From Peredibacter sp045999315 (GTDB lineage Bacteria; Bdellovibrionota; Bacteriovoracia; Bacteriovoracales; Bacteriovoracaceae): a stretch of DNA of 64,000 bases. Of this stretch, positions 1 through 9,252 are shown piece after piece; position 1 is the stretch's first letter; each line of letters starts with the position of its first letter. The notes under the pieces were generated by a model. It saw only the letters and a list, made by a program, of their open reading frames with translations. It was not told the DNA's origin and did no database searches. Where the stretch lies: contig NZ_CP174607.1 of assembly GCF_045999315.1 (NCBI RefSeq), forward strand, positions 3,720,001-3,784,000, read 5' to 3'. The position numbers and the translations under genes are program-made.

Positions 1-1831
1 CACTTGAAACTGTTGACCAAGATAAATTTCCAGAGCCATCAGTTGTAAGGGCCTGGCCTGACGTCCCTAGGCTTGCCGGTAATCTAAAACTTAAATTACT
101 ACCAAGTCCAACGGGTGCAAGAAGCTCAACCGAATTAACAGTATCGGACTTCATACGAAGACCGCCAGTTAGAGCAATATTGCCAATCACGCTAAGTTTC
201 TCGCCTGGAGCTGTGGTTCCAATGCCAAGATTTCCAGTAGACGCTTGAATGGTCATCCATGGAGTATTCACTAAGATAGGTCCAAACCGTAGGTCTCTTG
301 CACTATTGGTCGAATTATCCAAACCAGACTGAAGATAGTTGGCAATAGAATCCGAAGTTAGACGAAGAGATCCCTGAGCAGTTGGACTTGGAGAAAAAGT
401 TATACTGGAACTCGTAGCAGTATTTTTTCCAAATAACACATTTCCATCTACAGATAATTTGTAAAAAGGATTCGGTGTCGTGGTTCCAATTCCCACTGCT
501 CCTGTGTTGTAATAAATATCACTGCCCGTCGTGACCCACTGAGAAGCGGTCCCTGCTTTAGTATCAACATAGGCCTTAGTCGCGGCATCAGTGGCAACAG
601 TAGGGTCGGCCAGATTTGTGATTTTGTTTCCACCCATTGCTAGTGGACCACTCATCGTGTCCCCTGCTTTTAAAACATAATTACCTTGAGAAGCAGCAAC
701 CACCCCAATATTACCCGTTACTTTATTGAAAGCAGATAAAACCGTGTCCGCTGAAGTCACTGCACCAGTTGTCGATGCAAAACCTGTGAGAGTTGAACCA
801 ATGACGGCCGGATTTAAGTTCTGCCAAGTCTTTGTCCCACTCCAGTATTGAGCAGCAGTGCCAGCAGTAATTTTTGGCTCTTTATTGCCTAAGTCTGTCG
901 TGAGCCCATTGATCTTTGACTGATCTATCCCACTCGCAATTTGTGTATTTGTAATAGACCCTGCAGGAATTGAGAGTGAAGGCTGTGGTCCACTCTCCCA
1001 CTTCAAATTAGAGTTGTTCCAAATAAGAATGTCACCGTCTTGAATACCAGTGATATCAACATCGGCAATTTCTTGAAGCTTTGATCCAGTTAACTTTCCG
1101 GCCGCTTTAGTCAGCATACTCCAGGAGTAATCACCTGAAAGCGGAACCACTGCACCCTTTCTTCCATTAAAATTAGAAACTGTGTTAGCGCCTACAGCAA
1201 CTTTACTCCAGTTGGTTCCATCAGAGATCACCCAGTCACCAACATCAAAACTCATGACTCCAGAACCTAGATCCTGGGTTCCTGCAGTGGTCACAATATA
1301 ATAAGTCCCAGCGGCCGCGACTCCCGCTGATAAAACCGGAGTATCAGTTGAAGCATTATAAGTACCAACATAGACCTGATTGGTAGAAAGAGAGGCCGGT
1401 CCCCAGCTCGTTCCATCAAACTGAAGGAAGTTCCCGGTTGAAGCATTCATGTGATGAAGCTTTGAGGCCGTGACTTGTCCATTTTGTAATTCAAAACTCA
1501 GAGGGAAAGTTGCCGATGCACTGGCATTGGAAATAACGAGATCAAATGCCTTCCCAACTAAAAAGCTGAGCATACTCTTAGCATTAAGAACTAACTTATC
1601 ATTCGTTTTTGATTCAATTTGAAATTCGTTTACCCCTACTTTAGCAAGTGAGACAGTTTCTAAATTTTTTCCGGAAACGATGATTTGATCGTTTTGAACT
1701 TTAACTTGATGAATGACAGGTCTGTTCTCTTTAATATTCACATAGATGTTTCCACCCATGATCTTGCCTACTTCATTACATGAAGCACTCAGCAGAAGAA
1801 TAAATAGAAGTGAGAGTATTTTCGTATCCAA
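1..1831 (-). CDS. Exported phage-tail-fibre-like repeat protein, 3' end cut by window edge
   Basis: The frame is open from a TTG at 1829-1831 to the window edge (about 610 codons), so the C-terminus is missing. An AAGG lies 5 bases before the TTG, and no ATG is available in frame nearby. The N-terminus is a short hydrophobic signal segment ending in S-A-S-C at about residue 18, an imperfect lipobox. Residues 30-110 look like a small beta domain. The rest is Gly/Thr/Ser/Asn-rich, with repeats typical of phage tail-fibre and Bdellovibrio-type surface proteins: VGIGTTTPNPFYKLSVDGNV near residue 450, LGIGTTAPGEKLSVIGNI near 540, and GQALTTDGSGNLSW near 595. Relatives often end in an intramolecular chaperone (endosialidase-type) domain, which would lie outside this window. 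It probably works as a trimeric surface fibre or adhesin. It follows the CpaF gene by 112 bp on the same strand. Confidence 0.75.
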   Translation of the reverse strand, partial: MDTKILSLLFILLLSASCNEVGKIMGGNIYVNIKENRPVIHQVKVQNDQIIVSGKNLETVSLAKVGVNEFQIESKTNDKLVLNAKSMLSFLVGKAFDLVISNASASATFPLSFELQNGQVTASKLHHMNASTGNFLQFDGTSWGPASLSTNQVYVGTYNASTDTPVLSAGVAAAGTYYIVTTAGTQDLGSGVMSFDVGDWVISDGTNWSKVAVGANTVSNFNGRKGAVVPLSGDYSWSMLTKAAGKLTGSKLQEIADVDITGIQDGDILIWNNSNLKWESGPQPSLSIPAGSITNTQIASGIDQSKINGLTTDLGNKEPKITAGTAAQYWSGTKTWQNLNPAVIGSTLTGFASTTGAVTSADTVLSAFNKVTGNIGVVAASQGNYVLKAGDTMSGPLAMGGNKITNLADPTVATDAATKAYVDTKAGTASQWVTTGSDIYYNTGAVGIGTTTPNPFYKLSVDGNVLFGKNTATSSSITFSPSPTAQGSLRLTSDSIANYLQSGLDNSTNSARDLRFGPILVNTPWMTIQASTGNLGIGTTAPGEKLSVIGNIALTGGLRMKSDTVNSVELLAPVGLGSNLSFRLPASLGTSGQALTTDGSGNLSWSTVSS

Positions 1832-1943
1832 ACTAACCTTCAGACTGTTCCAACATCCTATTGAAACTCCTAATGCTATTCGGATTAATTAAAATCTGAT
1901 TAATGAATGGAGGTCATTTCCTGGGCCGGCAATTTTTGCCTCT

Positions 1944-2975
1944 TTATGTCCCTATGAAGAAGTCTCTTGGAAGTCCCGCCTTTTGAAGTCGGGCCACACT
2001 AGAAGGCACAAGTCCCGTAAATCGAAACTCTCCGTTTCTCCAGGCACCAATGTCTTGCATAAGGATCTTGTCTCCTTCCATATTGGCGACCTCAGAAACC
2101 TGATGAACAATTCGCTGACCGTTTTTGTCTCGTTTGATCTGAATGATAAAATCAATCGCCGTACTGATCTGATAACGAAGAGCTTTAATCGGAAGATCGT
2201 AACCTGAAAGCATGTAGAGATTTTCAAGACGAAGAAGACACTCGCCTGGTGAATTGGCATGCACTGAGGTCATTGACCCTTCATGCCCCGTGTTCATTGC
2301 TTGAAGAAGATCGAATACCTCACCACCTCTCACCTCACCCACGATGATTCGATCTGGACGCATTCTGAGAGTATTTTTCAGAAGATCACGGATCGCCAGA
2401 CCTTTAAGGTCTTGAACCGGTGGTCTTGCCTCAAGTCTCACGACATTCGGAAGATTAAATTGAAGCTCACGCGTATCTTCAATTGTAATCACTCTTTCTT
2501 TTTGTGGGATTTCTTGCAAAAGAAGATTCAAAAAAGTTGTTTTACCAACTCCGGTTCCCCCTGCCACCACAACATTCATACGGGCGCGAACTAAAAGCTT
2601 TAAAAAGTCGGTCCACTGTTTATTGAGTCCAAAGATATTTGGTGAACCATCAAAGGTCTTAATGTTCTTCTGATAGCGGCGGATGGTAATAGCGTGACTG
2701 CCATTCGTGTAATCTTTGTGAATCAAATTCACACGGCTTCCATCCGGAAGATTTCCATCTAGAATGGGCGCATACTGATTGAACTCTTTACGATTATACT
2801 GAGCAAGAGACTCACAGAATTCATCAATCTCATCATCCGTGAATTTGGCGTCGATACGAATCATCTCACCGTCTTTTTCAACGTAGATGTTATCGTTCTT
2901 GTTAATAATGAGTTCTGAAATGCCGGCCTTCTTTGCCAGTTCATCAATCAACTCATTAATGCCATTCTTTGCCAT
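1944..2975 (-). CDS. cpaF: CpaF/TadA-type secretion ATPase
   Basis: This 343-residue protein belongs to the CpaF/TadA branch of type II/IV secretion ATPases, hexameric motors that drive pilus assembly or secretion at the inner membrane. Visible motifs: Walker A GGTGVGKTT at 139-147, Asp box ITIEDTREL at 163-171, Walker B RIIVGEVRG at 209-217 and His box GHEGSMTSVHAN at 230-241. All are intact, so it should be active. It lacks the long N-terminal extension of many CpaF proteins. AGGACG precedes the ATG. It lies 9 bp after an unknown gene on the same strand. No tadB/C, rcpA, prepilin or peptidase gene is within reach, so its membrane partners must be elsewhere. The gene symbol denotes the family only. 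Confidence 0.85.
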   Translation of the reverse strand: MAKNGINELIDELAKKAGISELIINKNDNIYVEKDGEMIRIDAKFTDDEIDEFCESLAQYNRKEFNQYAPILDGNLPDGSRVNLIHKDYTNGSHAITIRRYQKNIKTFDGSPNIFGLNKQWTDFLKLLVRARMNVVVAGGTGVGKTTFLNLLLQEIPQKERVITIEDTRELQFNLPNVVRLEARPPVQDLKGLAIRDLLKNTLRMRPDRIIVGEVRGGEVFDLLQAMNTGHEGSMTSVHANSPGECLLRLENLYMLSGYDLPIKALRYQISTAIDFIIQIKRDKNGQRIVHQVSEVANMEGDKILMQDIGAWRNGEFRFTGLVPSSVARLQKAGLPRDFFIGT

Positions 2976-2984
2976 AAATACGTC

Positions 2985-3674
2985 CTATATTTTTTCGTAA
3001 AGAAAGATGTCTTGTTCTTTGATACTCGCACCATAGGCAAGTAAGTTGTCCATCATGAATTGTCTCGCGTCCGGAGACATCAGATCATAAAGCTCCTCGA
3101 GCTTCTTACCCGAAAGCAAAGCATTGGTGAGCATTTTGTCACCAAAGGCATTTAAGAGGTGCATGATTATCAGAATGAGCCAATCAATTTTCTCGGAACG
3201 TCCTTGCGAGAGCTTTAAAATGGCCCCTACTTCTTCAGGAACTTTGATCTCGAGATATTGATTATGTTCACGACGCTGAATCTGAATATTGGCAAGCTTC
3301 AGATAAAAACCCAGCAGGAATAAACGAGAAAAACTATGAACTCCGTGGTCCAAATATTTTTGCTCAAGATTCTTGATGTCTTCCACCAGTTCCATACTGG
3401 TGATTTGAGGGAACTCTCCGTAGATGAACTTCGAAATATACAAACTGGCCGTTCGATCCCGGAAGTTTGCCCACCCTAGGGCCATCATGGTTTTTTCTAG
3501 ACCTCTTCCATCGTCAAATTCCTGGAAGGCCTTCTCAAGCACCATATAAAGCGCCTTATTCGGCCGAATGACATCAAAAATGGGCGCTGGTGAGGTCGTG
3601 ACTGACAAATTACTCTTAAGGAGCGTGATAAATTCGGACGGAAGATTGACGTAAGGTAAGTGCAGCTTCTTCAT
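2985..3674 (-). CDS. Unknown 229-residue protein paired with CpaF
   Basis: I do not recognise this protein. It has no signal peptide and no clear membrane span, and appears mostly alpha-helical, with a hydrophobic helix around residues 165-180 (DWLILIIMHLLNAFGDK). It starts at an ATG followed by KKLHLPYVNLPSEF and stops 9 bp before cpaF, so the two are almost certainly co-transcribed. That suggests a cytoplasmic regulator or adaptor of the CpaF motor, which is inference from position only. The region upstream (3675-3769) is a divergent promoter region shared with the 3770 gene. Confidence 0.7.
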   Translation of the reverse strand: MKKLHLPYVNLPSEFITLLKSNLSVTTSPAPIFDVIRPNKALYMVLEKAFQEFDDGRGLEKTMMALGWANFRDRTASLYISKFIYGEFPQITSMELVEDIKNLEQKYLDHGVHSFSRLFLLGFYLKLANIQIQRREHNQYLEIKVPEEVGAILKLSQGRSEKIDWLILIIMHLLNAFGDKMLTNALLSGKKLEELYDLMSPDARQFMMDNLLAYGASIKEQDIFLYEKI

Positions 3675-3769
3675 AATTCCGACTGTTTTGATCCGTCCTC
3701 AGACTATTGGGTATGCTTTATTTAATCATGAGAGTGGACTTTCACCAAGGTTTTCCAGAAAATTAGGTT

Positions 3770-4264
3770 ATGAGTTTACCGGTCTACCAGCACATTAATT
3801 TAAAAACAGGCTCTCTGGATGAGCTTAATGCCATTCTTAATCCTGAATTGAATCTCAAACACCCGGTGACCATTAGTCTTAAGGCCCTGGACCTGGATCA
3901 GCAACGAGAACTCATCGGGTTGATCGAGAACTATTTTGTTTCTCATAATCTCTCGTTCAAGTTCCCCTATCCGGTCTATCTTGTAAGTGATCACGAAGCG
4001 AGCATCACCAAGGTTCCTCTCGTAAGAAAACAAGAAGAACTCCCAAAGTTTTTTACTCAACGTGATTCTAAAATGAATGTGAAAGAATCACACCTGGCCG
4101 GTAAGAACAAACTTCTTCAGCAAGAAGTTCGTAATAGTGATGCTTCTTCCAACATTAAAGACGCTCAAAATTATGGTGAAGCTCACCGTATCATTTATGA
4201 ACTGGAAGAAGAGCGCAAATTTTATCGTCTGATCTTAAACCGCTTGGTAAAAGGCAAAAAATAA
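3770..4264 (+). CDS. Unknown 164-residue protein
   Basis: Unrecognised. The N-terminal 90 residues look like a compact alpha/beta domain (MSLPVYQHINLKTGSLDELN, then a short helix and strand pattern). A charged linker follows, and the C-terminus is a helix rich in Glu, Arg and Lys (YELEEERKFYRLILNRLVKG). There is no signal peptide, so it is probably cytoplasmic. The stop codon shares a base with the ATG of the next gene (TAATG arrangement), implying translational coupling. It is divergent from the 2985-3674 gene; whether the two units share a function is not known. Confidence 0.65.
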   Translation: MSLPVYQHINLKTGSLDELNAILNPELNLKHPVTISLKALDLDQQRELIGLIENYFVSHNLSFKFPYPVYLVSDHEASITKVPLVRKQEELPKFFTQRDSKMNVKESHLAGKNKLLQQEVRNSDASSNIKDAQNYGEAHRIIYELEEERKFYRLILNRLVKGKK

Positions 4265-4641
4265 TGGACAAGAAAAGACTCATCAAAAGTCTTGAACCCG
4301 AGGACCTTAAAGGTTTTGAGGAATTCATTGAAGGCCAGCCAAGTGACACAAGCTTTCTTCCCAAAGGAGTTGGTGGGGCCAAGAAAGAAGTGGCGGGCTT
4401 TGAGCACTTCACTTTCCTGACGAACGATTCAGTCCGTCTCACGAAACTTAAATTTCTATTATCGGAGAAACTGCCCTTTTCATCACGTTTTGATCAGAGC
4501 GGAAAACTCATTCAGGAACAAAAAGAAGAGATCGAATTATTAAAGAAGAAGATGTTTGAAGTTTGCGATAAGGCCGGATCGCCTTACCGCAAATCAATCT
4601 CGGAAATATTTAATTCGTTTTTCGAACCACCAAAAGTTTAG
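4264..4641 (+). CDS. Unknown 125-residue protein, coupled to the preceding gene
   Basis: Unrecognised. It is a small soluble protein with many Lys and Glu residues and predicted helices at both ends. The C-terminal part (LIQEQKEEIELLKKKMFEVC) could form a short coiled coil. Its ATG overlaps the stop of the previous gene by one base. Its last four bases overlap the 3' end of the convergent DUF6178-like gene, so there is no room for a conventional terminator between them. Confidence 0.6.
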   Translation: MDKKRLIKSLEPEDLKGFEEFIEGQPSDTSFLPKGVGGAKKEVAGFEHFTFLTNDSVRLTKLKFLLSEKLPFSSRFDQSGKLIQEQKEEIELLKKKMFEVCDKAGSPYRKSISEIFNSFFEPPKV

Positions 4642-6359
4642 TTGTTCGAATAATTCAGAAGAATTGGTCCACCAATGTGACGGAAGTCCTCTTCTGTCAT
4701 TCCATCGACTTCATAGCCGTTTAATTGCTCAAGCATGATCTGATAAAGATAACGATCAAAACGAGGAATCTGAGTCAGCCCAAATTTTTCAATAAACTTG
4801 GCGGTCTGTTCACGCAGAACAGGATCTTCCTCACCCTTGATGAGGTATTCATTATCATTTTTCTTAAAGAACTTATGATAGAAATTTTTAAGCTCAGAAA
4901 TAGTCACTCCCATTTTCCCGGCCGACGATTCTTCATAGTGACCGCCAACAAAGTTAATGAAACTTGAAATCATGATCGCTTCGAAATCAATGTTATCCAC
5001 TTCGTAGTTCAGATAGAACTGATCGTTCAACAATCCACCGGCCTTGAGGTTTTCAAGACTCTTAAAGAAAGTCAGAACGAAAGGAAGTGCTGTCGTGAAA
5101 GTCTCTGTGGCCTGGTTCCAAAGTTCAAAAGACTCCAGATCACGAATCTCAAGAGGCTTCGAACTTCCATCAAACTTGTATTTCGCAACGTCATCGTGAG
5201 AGTTTTCAAGAAAAGCGTTCCAATACATCCCTAGGAAATACTCAAATTCATCTTGCTCAAATGGCGTTTGCGACATGGCCTTCTTGATTTTCTTTTTTGT
5301 AAGTTCAATCAAGCTGTGACCAATTTTATAGAGATCTACAAAGTCAAAACGCTCGAAGATAACTTCTTTCGGGGCCTTTGAAGATGCGTACTCAAGACCT
5401 AGCTCCAAACACTGACGAGTCTGATTTCCCACTTTGGTCATGGCCAGAGAACCGTTCTTAAGGGCGTCCTCAAGAGTCATGCGGGCATTTACCAAACGAA
5501 CAAAATTAAAATGCAGGAACTGCTGGCGTTTTTCATCAGAAACTTTTTCTAAAGCGCCTTTAAGTCCTTCCATGCCCGATTGATAAGGAACAAGTGAAGA
5601 AGCATGGAGACTTTGATTGGCCGATACTGCGTCCAGATCACCAGTCTCACCTTTCTTTGTTTTAATAAAGCCATCAATCTGGGCCTCATTCATGAACGGG
5701 CTGTTATAAGAAAGCGCATCGAAATAATCCACGAAACCGAAGTCACGCAGACGCTCTTTCTTCTCTTGATACTGCTCTTCTTCCATTAGTTGGTAAGAGT
5801 CCACCACCATTTTGAATAGGAACGCATAAGCATTCTCCACTCCAATGTCAGCATAGAGACGACGGATCATCTCTTTAAGCTCCTGAACCATGTCGAAATC
5901 TTCAGGATACTCAATCAGGAGCTGGTTATCTTCTGTTAAGAAGTAATTGTCTCCATCCGGATACATGGGATCTTCGACGTCGAAGGTCTGAATCGTAAAT
6001 TGATTCTTGAACGCCAGAAGGAAGTCTTCTGATGTAATAAACTCTAGAATCACTTTATCATCAGTGACCTTTGAGTAAATTTCCATCCAGTGATAAACAG
6101 CATTCGGATCAACAGTGTCCTTTTGCCACATATCAATGTCTCTCAGTGCCTGACGTTGTTCCGAAGAGAGCTTCGGAAGAATCATGGCCACCTGATCAGG
6201 CTCAGTGTTTTGGAGCGAAACGTATAGAGGTTGAATAGGAATCATGGAAAGGTCCATGCCCGAATCAACGAGCTTCTCAATGTCTTCAAATTTTTTATAG
6301 GCCTGGGCCTCGTAAAGAAGTTGGCTTAATAGATCTTTTTTGATCTCTGGTTCAGTCAT
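4638..6359 (-). CDS. DUF6178-like cytoplasmic protein
   Basis: This 573-residue acidic, alpha-helical protein has no signal peptide. The stretch ILPKLSSEQRQALRDIDMWQ near residues 80-100, with the later RLRDFGFVDYFDALS, resembles the DUF6178 family known from Deltaproteobacteria-like lineages, whose function is not established. The ATG has AGAGGA at good distance (AGAGGATTTCTATG). It is monocistronic and converges with the small gene ending at 4641. Nothing in the sequence indicates an enzymatic activity. The family assignment is from memory of the motif pattern and is moderately sure. Confidence 0.6.
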   Translation of the reverse strand: MTEPEIKKDLLSQLLYEAQAYKKFEDIEKLVDSGMDLSMIPIQPLYVSLQNTEPDQVAMILPKLSSEQRQALRDIDMWQKDTVDPNAVYHWMEIYSKVTDDKVILEFITSEDFLLAFKNQFTIQTFDVEDPMYPDGDNYFLTEDNQLLIEYPEDFDMVQELKEMIRRLYADIGVENAYAFLFKMVVDSYQLMEEEQYQEKKERLRDFGFVDYFDALSYNSPFMNEAQIDGFIKTKKGETGDLDAVSANQSLHASSLVPYQSGMEGLKGALEKVSDEKRQQFLHFNFVRLVNARMTLEDALKNGSLAMTKVGNQTRQCLELGLEYASSKAPKEVIFERFDFVDLYKIGHSLIELTKKKIKKAMSQTPFEQDEFEYFLGMYWNAFLENSHDDVAKYKFDGSSKPLEIRDLESFELWNQATETFTTALPFVLTFFKSLENLKAGGLLNDQFYLNYEVDNIDFEAIMISSFINFVGGHYEESSAGKMGVTISELKNFYHKFFKKNDNEYLIKGEEDPVLREQTAKFIEKFGLTQIPRFDRYLYQIMLEQLNGYEVDGMTEEDFRHIGGPILLNYSNN

Positions 6360-6471
6360 AGAAATCCTCTTTTTAGAATTAGGTTTTTTACCCTATCTGG
6401 CCGCCTCTGGCCACAGATACACTCTGCAGCAATAGGTAGATTTCCCTCGGAAATACCGGTACACTCTCTTT

Positions 6472-7125
6472 ATGAAACCATCGCCAATCACATTTCCAAA
6501 AGTTCCTAGTCTTTTTGAGCTAAAACAGGGTTATCCGGGCCTTAAGGCGCTCTTTTTTGACATGGATGGTACGCTCTTTAACACTGAATCCTATCATGCT
6601 GAGGCGATGTTTATGATTGGGCAGAGGTACAAAATCCGTCCACCATACTCTCCTGAAACCGTTCATGAGCTTATGATGGGAAAAGCTGACCACTTAGTTT
6701 TTGATATCATCAAGGACTGGGAAGGTGTTCCAAAGGATTGGACCGCGGCCGATTTCATTCATCAAAAAAACGCAAATCTCATTGAAATTCTCGCGAAAGT
6801 TGATCCCGCTAAATATTTTCCACCAGCTATTCTCTCACTTTTAAATGAGGCCAAAGCAGAAGGAATTTATATGGCCCTCGTGACTTCGAGTGAAAAAGTA
6901 GTAACGGAAGAGCTTTTAAAAATAGCGAAGATCCGTGACTTCTTTAATCTCATTCTGACTCGTGACGATTGCCCTACACACAAACCTGATCCATGGCCAT
7001 ATCTTAAGGCCATGAAAGAATCGCGCTTTGATAAATCGGAAATTATTATTTTCGAAGATTCAAACGTGGGTCTTGAAGCGGCCATTACTTCTGGCGCCCA
7101 TGTGATAAAAGTTGGGTGGTACTGA
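6472..7125 (+). CDS. HAD-superfamily hydrolase, beta-phosphoglucomutase-like
   Basis: This 217-residue protein is of the haloacid dehalogenase superfamily and most likely a sugar-phosphate or related small-molecule phosphatase. Motif I is FFDMDGTLFNTES with nucleophile Asp30 and general acid Asp32. Motif II is the Thr/Ser in LVTSSEK near residue 140. Motif III/IV is KPDPWPYL followed by IIFEDSNVGLEAA. A helical cap occupies roughly residues 40-100, as in subfamily I members such as beta-phosphoglucomutase and GPH. The ATG is the first in frame. The gene is monocistronic, so the substrate cannot be inferred from context. Confidence 0.85.
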   Translation: MKPSPITFPKVPSLFELKQGYPGLKALFFDMDGTLFNTESYHAEAMFMIGQRYKIRPPYSPETVHELMMGKADHLVFDIIKDWEGVPKDWTAADFIHQKNANLIEILAKVDPAKYFPPAILSLLNEAKAEGIYMALVTSSEKVVTEELLKIAKIRDFFNLILTRDDCPTHKPDPWPYLKAMKESRFDKSEIIIFEDSNVGLEAAITSGAHVIKVGWY

Positions 7126-7347
7126 TTTTTAATAAGTAACTACTTATTAAATCCGAGTTCCAATCGTCTATTCTCCCTATTGTTAAGGTCATTCTTCCCA
7201 TTTGTGCAAACTTTTGGACTATTCCGAGAGCATTTTTCATTCCTAATAGTGAAGAATACTCATCTATCTTTGAACATGTGCCCTTTGCCCTTTTCAACTA
7301 TTAGGGGCGTATGCAAGAAATGTGAAGGAAGAAATTTCGAGAATGAA

Positions 7348-8898
7348 TTAAGGCTTAATGATATAGAGCTGCCATTGATTCCCTGTGGACTGATTGTTCA
7401 CCAGTTGAACCATTTCAGGGGCCGGAGTGAAATCGGAATCAATTTCATTTGAAACATAGAACTTGTCTCCCAGAACAGAAATAATGTTCCAGAGACCGTG
7501 GTGTTCCTGCATATCAATCATGTACTTCAAAAACATCAGAGGAACCGGTCCCTCTTTTGAGCCAAGCTTATCGTAGGCCATCATCTCGGCCAGAGCATCA
7601 CGGGTCATGAAAGTCTTAAGGCGTTCAGAGAGAGTGTTAATCATATTGAGACTAAAAACATAATCGTATTTAAGTTTCAACATATCCACTTCCACCTGAT
7701 CAAGATTCTGGGCGGAACGAACTTCTGCGGCCAATAGAAAGGCACTCTTCACCGGTTTACGAATTTCCTGAACCACAGGTTTCGGCCGAACTGGCTCTAC
7801 CTTTGGTTCAACTTTAACTTCCGGTTTTACTTCCGGAACTTTTGCGACTTTCGGCGCCTCAGGCTCAACTGCCACTGTAGGAAGTTTTTCAATCTTAAAC
7901 GGCTGCTCTTTTACATAAACATCCGTCAGACCTTTTTCTTCAAACTCTTTACCTGCTCCATAGAAGAACACGCGTCCTTGAAGAAATCGTTCTTGATATT
8001 TTTGACGAAGAAAAGTTTGCAGCGACGGAAACAATTGATTCAAGACCTCGTAGCGTACTTCTTTATGGGCCATCACCTCTGAGAAGCGGCGAAGACAACC
8101 CATGGCCTCACCCTGCTTGTTATAGGTATTTATGATGTTGGATTGTCCAATCAGGAAATAAGCATCACGGTTAGTTGAAAGACCATAGACCTCATCTTCC
8201 TCTGAGCAAAGAAGAGTCATCAATTTCTGATCGGCCTCGCAAACTTTTTGAAAGCGAGAAGCGATCTCTTCGTCACTACACTTTCCCTTACACTCTACAT
8301 TCATGCGGTAGTGGGAATACCACTTAAAATCATTCTTCTTAAATTCCTTCATCCAGTCTTCTTTTTTATAAGTCACTGGAAGAGTCTCATCATACTTGGG
8401 CGAAAATTTTTCTAATCGACTCACAAAACTCTTCATATCAGAAGACTTCGGACGACAGGTTTTGGCCCAAGCACTCAAATTAAAAGCACAACCATTTTTA
8501 AGCTTGAAATGATCCGATGCCAGTTTCATGTGCCAAGCACCTTCGAGCAAATAACTCAAAGTGATTAAGCGGTATGAATAATGAATTTCATCGAAATGCT
8601 TTGAAAGAAGTTCATTAGAACAAGACAGTCCTCCATTCAGTTCTGAACGAAGGAAGAAAGAAAAATCCTTCTCATTCTGAAATAAGTAAGAACTGAAGAA
8701 ATTCTGAAAGAAGACCTCATCCTCGAATGACATCTTCCCTTGATAAATGTCCTGAAAAATCAAAGGCTGATAGCGTTCTGAGTACGAATCGAGGCGTTTT
8801 TCACCCAAATAGCTCTCAGAGTGGATTCGATCCACTTTTGCCTGGGCCATGAGACCCGTCGTAAGAACTACAAATGAGGTAAAAATATACTTAACCAT
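7348..8898 (-). CDS. Exported protein of unknown function with Pro/Val/Lys-rich linker
   Basis: This 516-residue protein starts with a Sec signal peptide (MVKYIFTSFVVLTTGLMAQA) and is likely periplasmic or outer-membrane associated. The first 330 residues form a mostly helical region containing several Cys residues (for example around NGGLSCSNE, CAFNLSAWAKTC and VECKGKCSDEE), compatible with disulphides. A low-complexity linker of repeated V-E-P, V-K-P and P-K-V units spans about residues 335-390, and about 125 residues follow. The linker may span the peptidoglycan layer, but that is inference. No family is recognised. No strong Shine-Dalgarno is visible. The 222 bp between it and the HAD gene hold nothing I can identify. 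Confidence 0.7.
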   Translation of the reverse strand: MVKYIFTSFVVLTTGLMAQAKVDRIHSESYLGEKRLDSYSERYQPLIFQDIYQGKMSFEDEVFFQNFFSSYLFQNEKDFSFFLRSELNGGLSCSNELLSKHFDEIHYSYRLITLSYLLEGAWHMKLASDHFKLKNGCAFNLSAWAKTCRPKSSDMKSFVSRLEKFSPKYDETLPVTYKKEDWMKEFKKNDFKWYSHYRMNVECKGKCSDEEIASRFQKVCEADQKLMTLLCSEEDEVYGLSTNRDAYFLIGQSNIINTYNKQGEAMGCLRRFSEVMAHKEVRYEVLNQLFPSLQTFLRQKYQERFLQGRVFFYGAGKEFEEKGLTDVYVKEQPFKIEKLPTVAVEPEAPKVAKVPEVKPEVKVEPKVEPVRPKPVVQEIRKPVKSAFLLAAEVRSAQNLDQVEVDMLKLKYDYVFSLNMINTLSERLKTFMTRDALAEMMAYDKLGSKEGPVPLMFLKYMIDMQEHHGLWNIISVLGDKFYVSNEIDSDFTPAPEMVQLVNNQSTGNQWQLYIIKP

Positions 8899-9025
8899 CG
8901 GATATAACTAATAATAATGAGGGTAAAGGGTACTAGAAGCAAGTAGGGAAAACTCTCCAGTCCCCCTTTAGGTAATCCTCCAAAACCACATTTATTTATA
9001 TGCTAATTGGAAAAAATTCCCTGCT

Positions 9026-9056
9026 TTGGCCATCTTTTTCCCTCTGGTGCTATAAT
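9026..9056 (+). promoter_or_regulatory. Probable sigma-70 promoter with extended -10
   Basis: A perfect TATAAT at 9051-9056 is preceded by TG one base upstream (TGCTATAAT, extended -10). A weak TTGGCC lies 19 bases upstream as a possible -35. It would start transcription near 9063 and give a leader of about 190 nt before the small gene at 9253. Confidence 0.55.
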
Positions 9057-9062
9057 GGTCCT

Positions 9063-9252
9063 ATACGACGGTCCCATACAAAATTGCCCTCAAGGGAAGA
9101 TGAATGATGACCGACAAGTTCGATAGATTACTTCAACAGGAGAAGCGTGTTGGACAGTGATCATTTGATCCGTACCGCTTAACCCCTCGACTTTCGTTTG
9201 ACGGCCGACGGTTTAAGCAGAAAACTAAATGCACTTTAAACCAGAGGTTTTT
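9063..9252 (+). promoter_or_regulatory. Long 5' leader with possible structured RNA
   Basis: The 354 bp between 8898 and 9253 carry no long gene. The part downstream of the probable promoter contains a candidate 18-codon upstream ORF (9104-9160). A GATC-ATTT-GATC mini-dyad follows it, and then an imperfect stem formed by GCTTAAC near 9177 and GTTTAAGC near 9210. The loop is GC-rich, with repeated GACGG/CGACGG. It does not match a riboswitch class I know. A cis-acting RNA or attenuator is possible. Confidence 0.35.
9104..9160 (+). CDS. Candidate 18-residue leader peptide
   Basis: The ATG at 9104, with a second ATG at 9107, is preceded by AAGGGAAG and opens the frame MMTDKFDRLLQQEKRVGQ, then TGA. 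The Shine-Dalgarno is good and the position inside the long leader is suggestive. A peptide this short could still be chance, and I see no sequence relationship to a known leader peptide. Confidence 0.3.
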   Translation: MMTDKFDRLLQQEKRVGQ

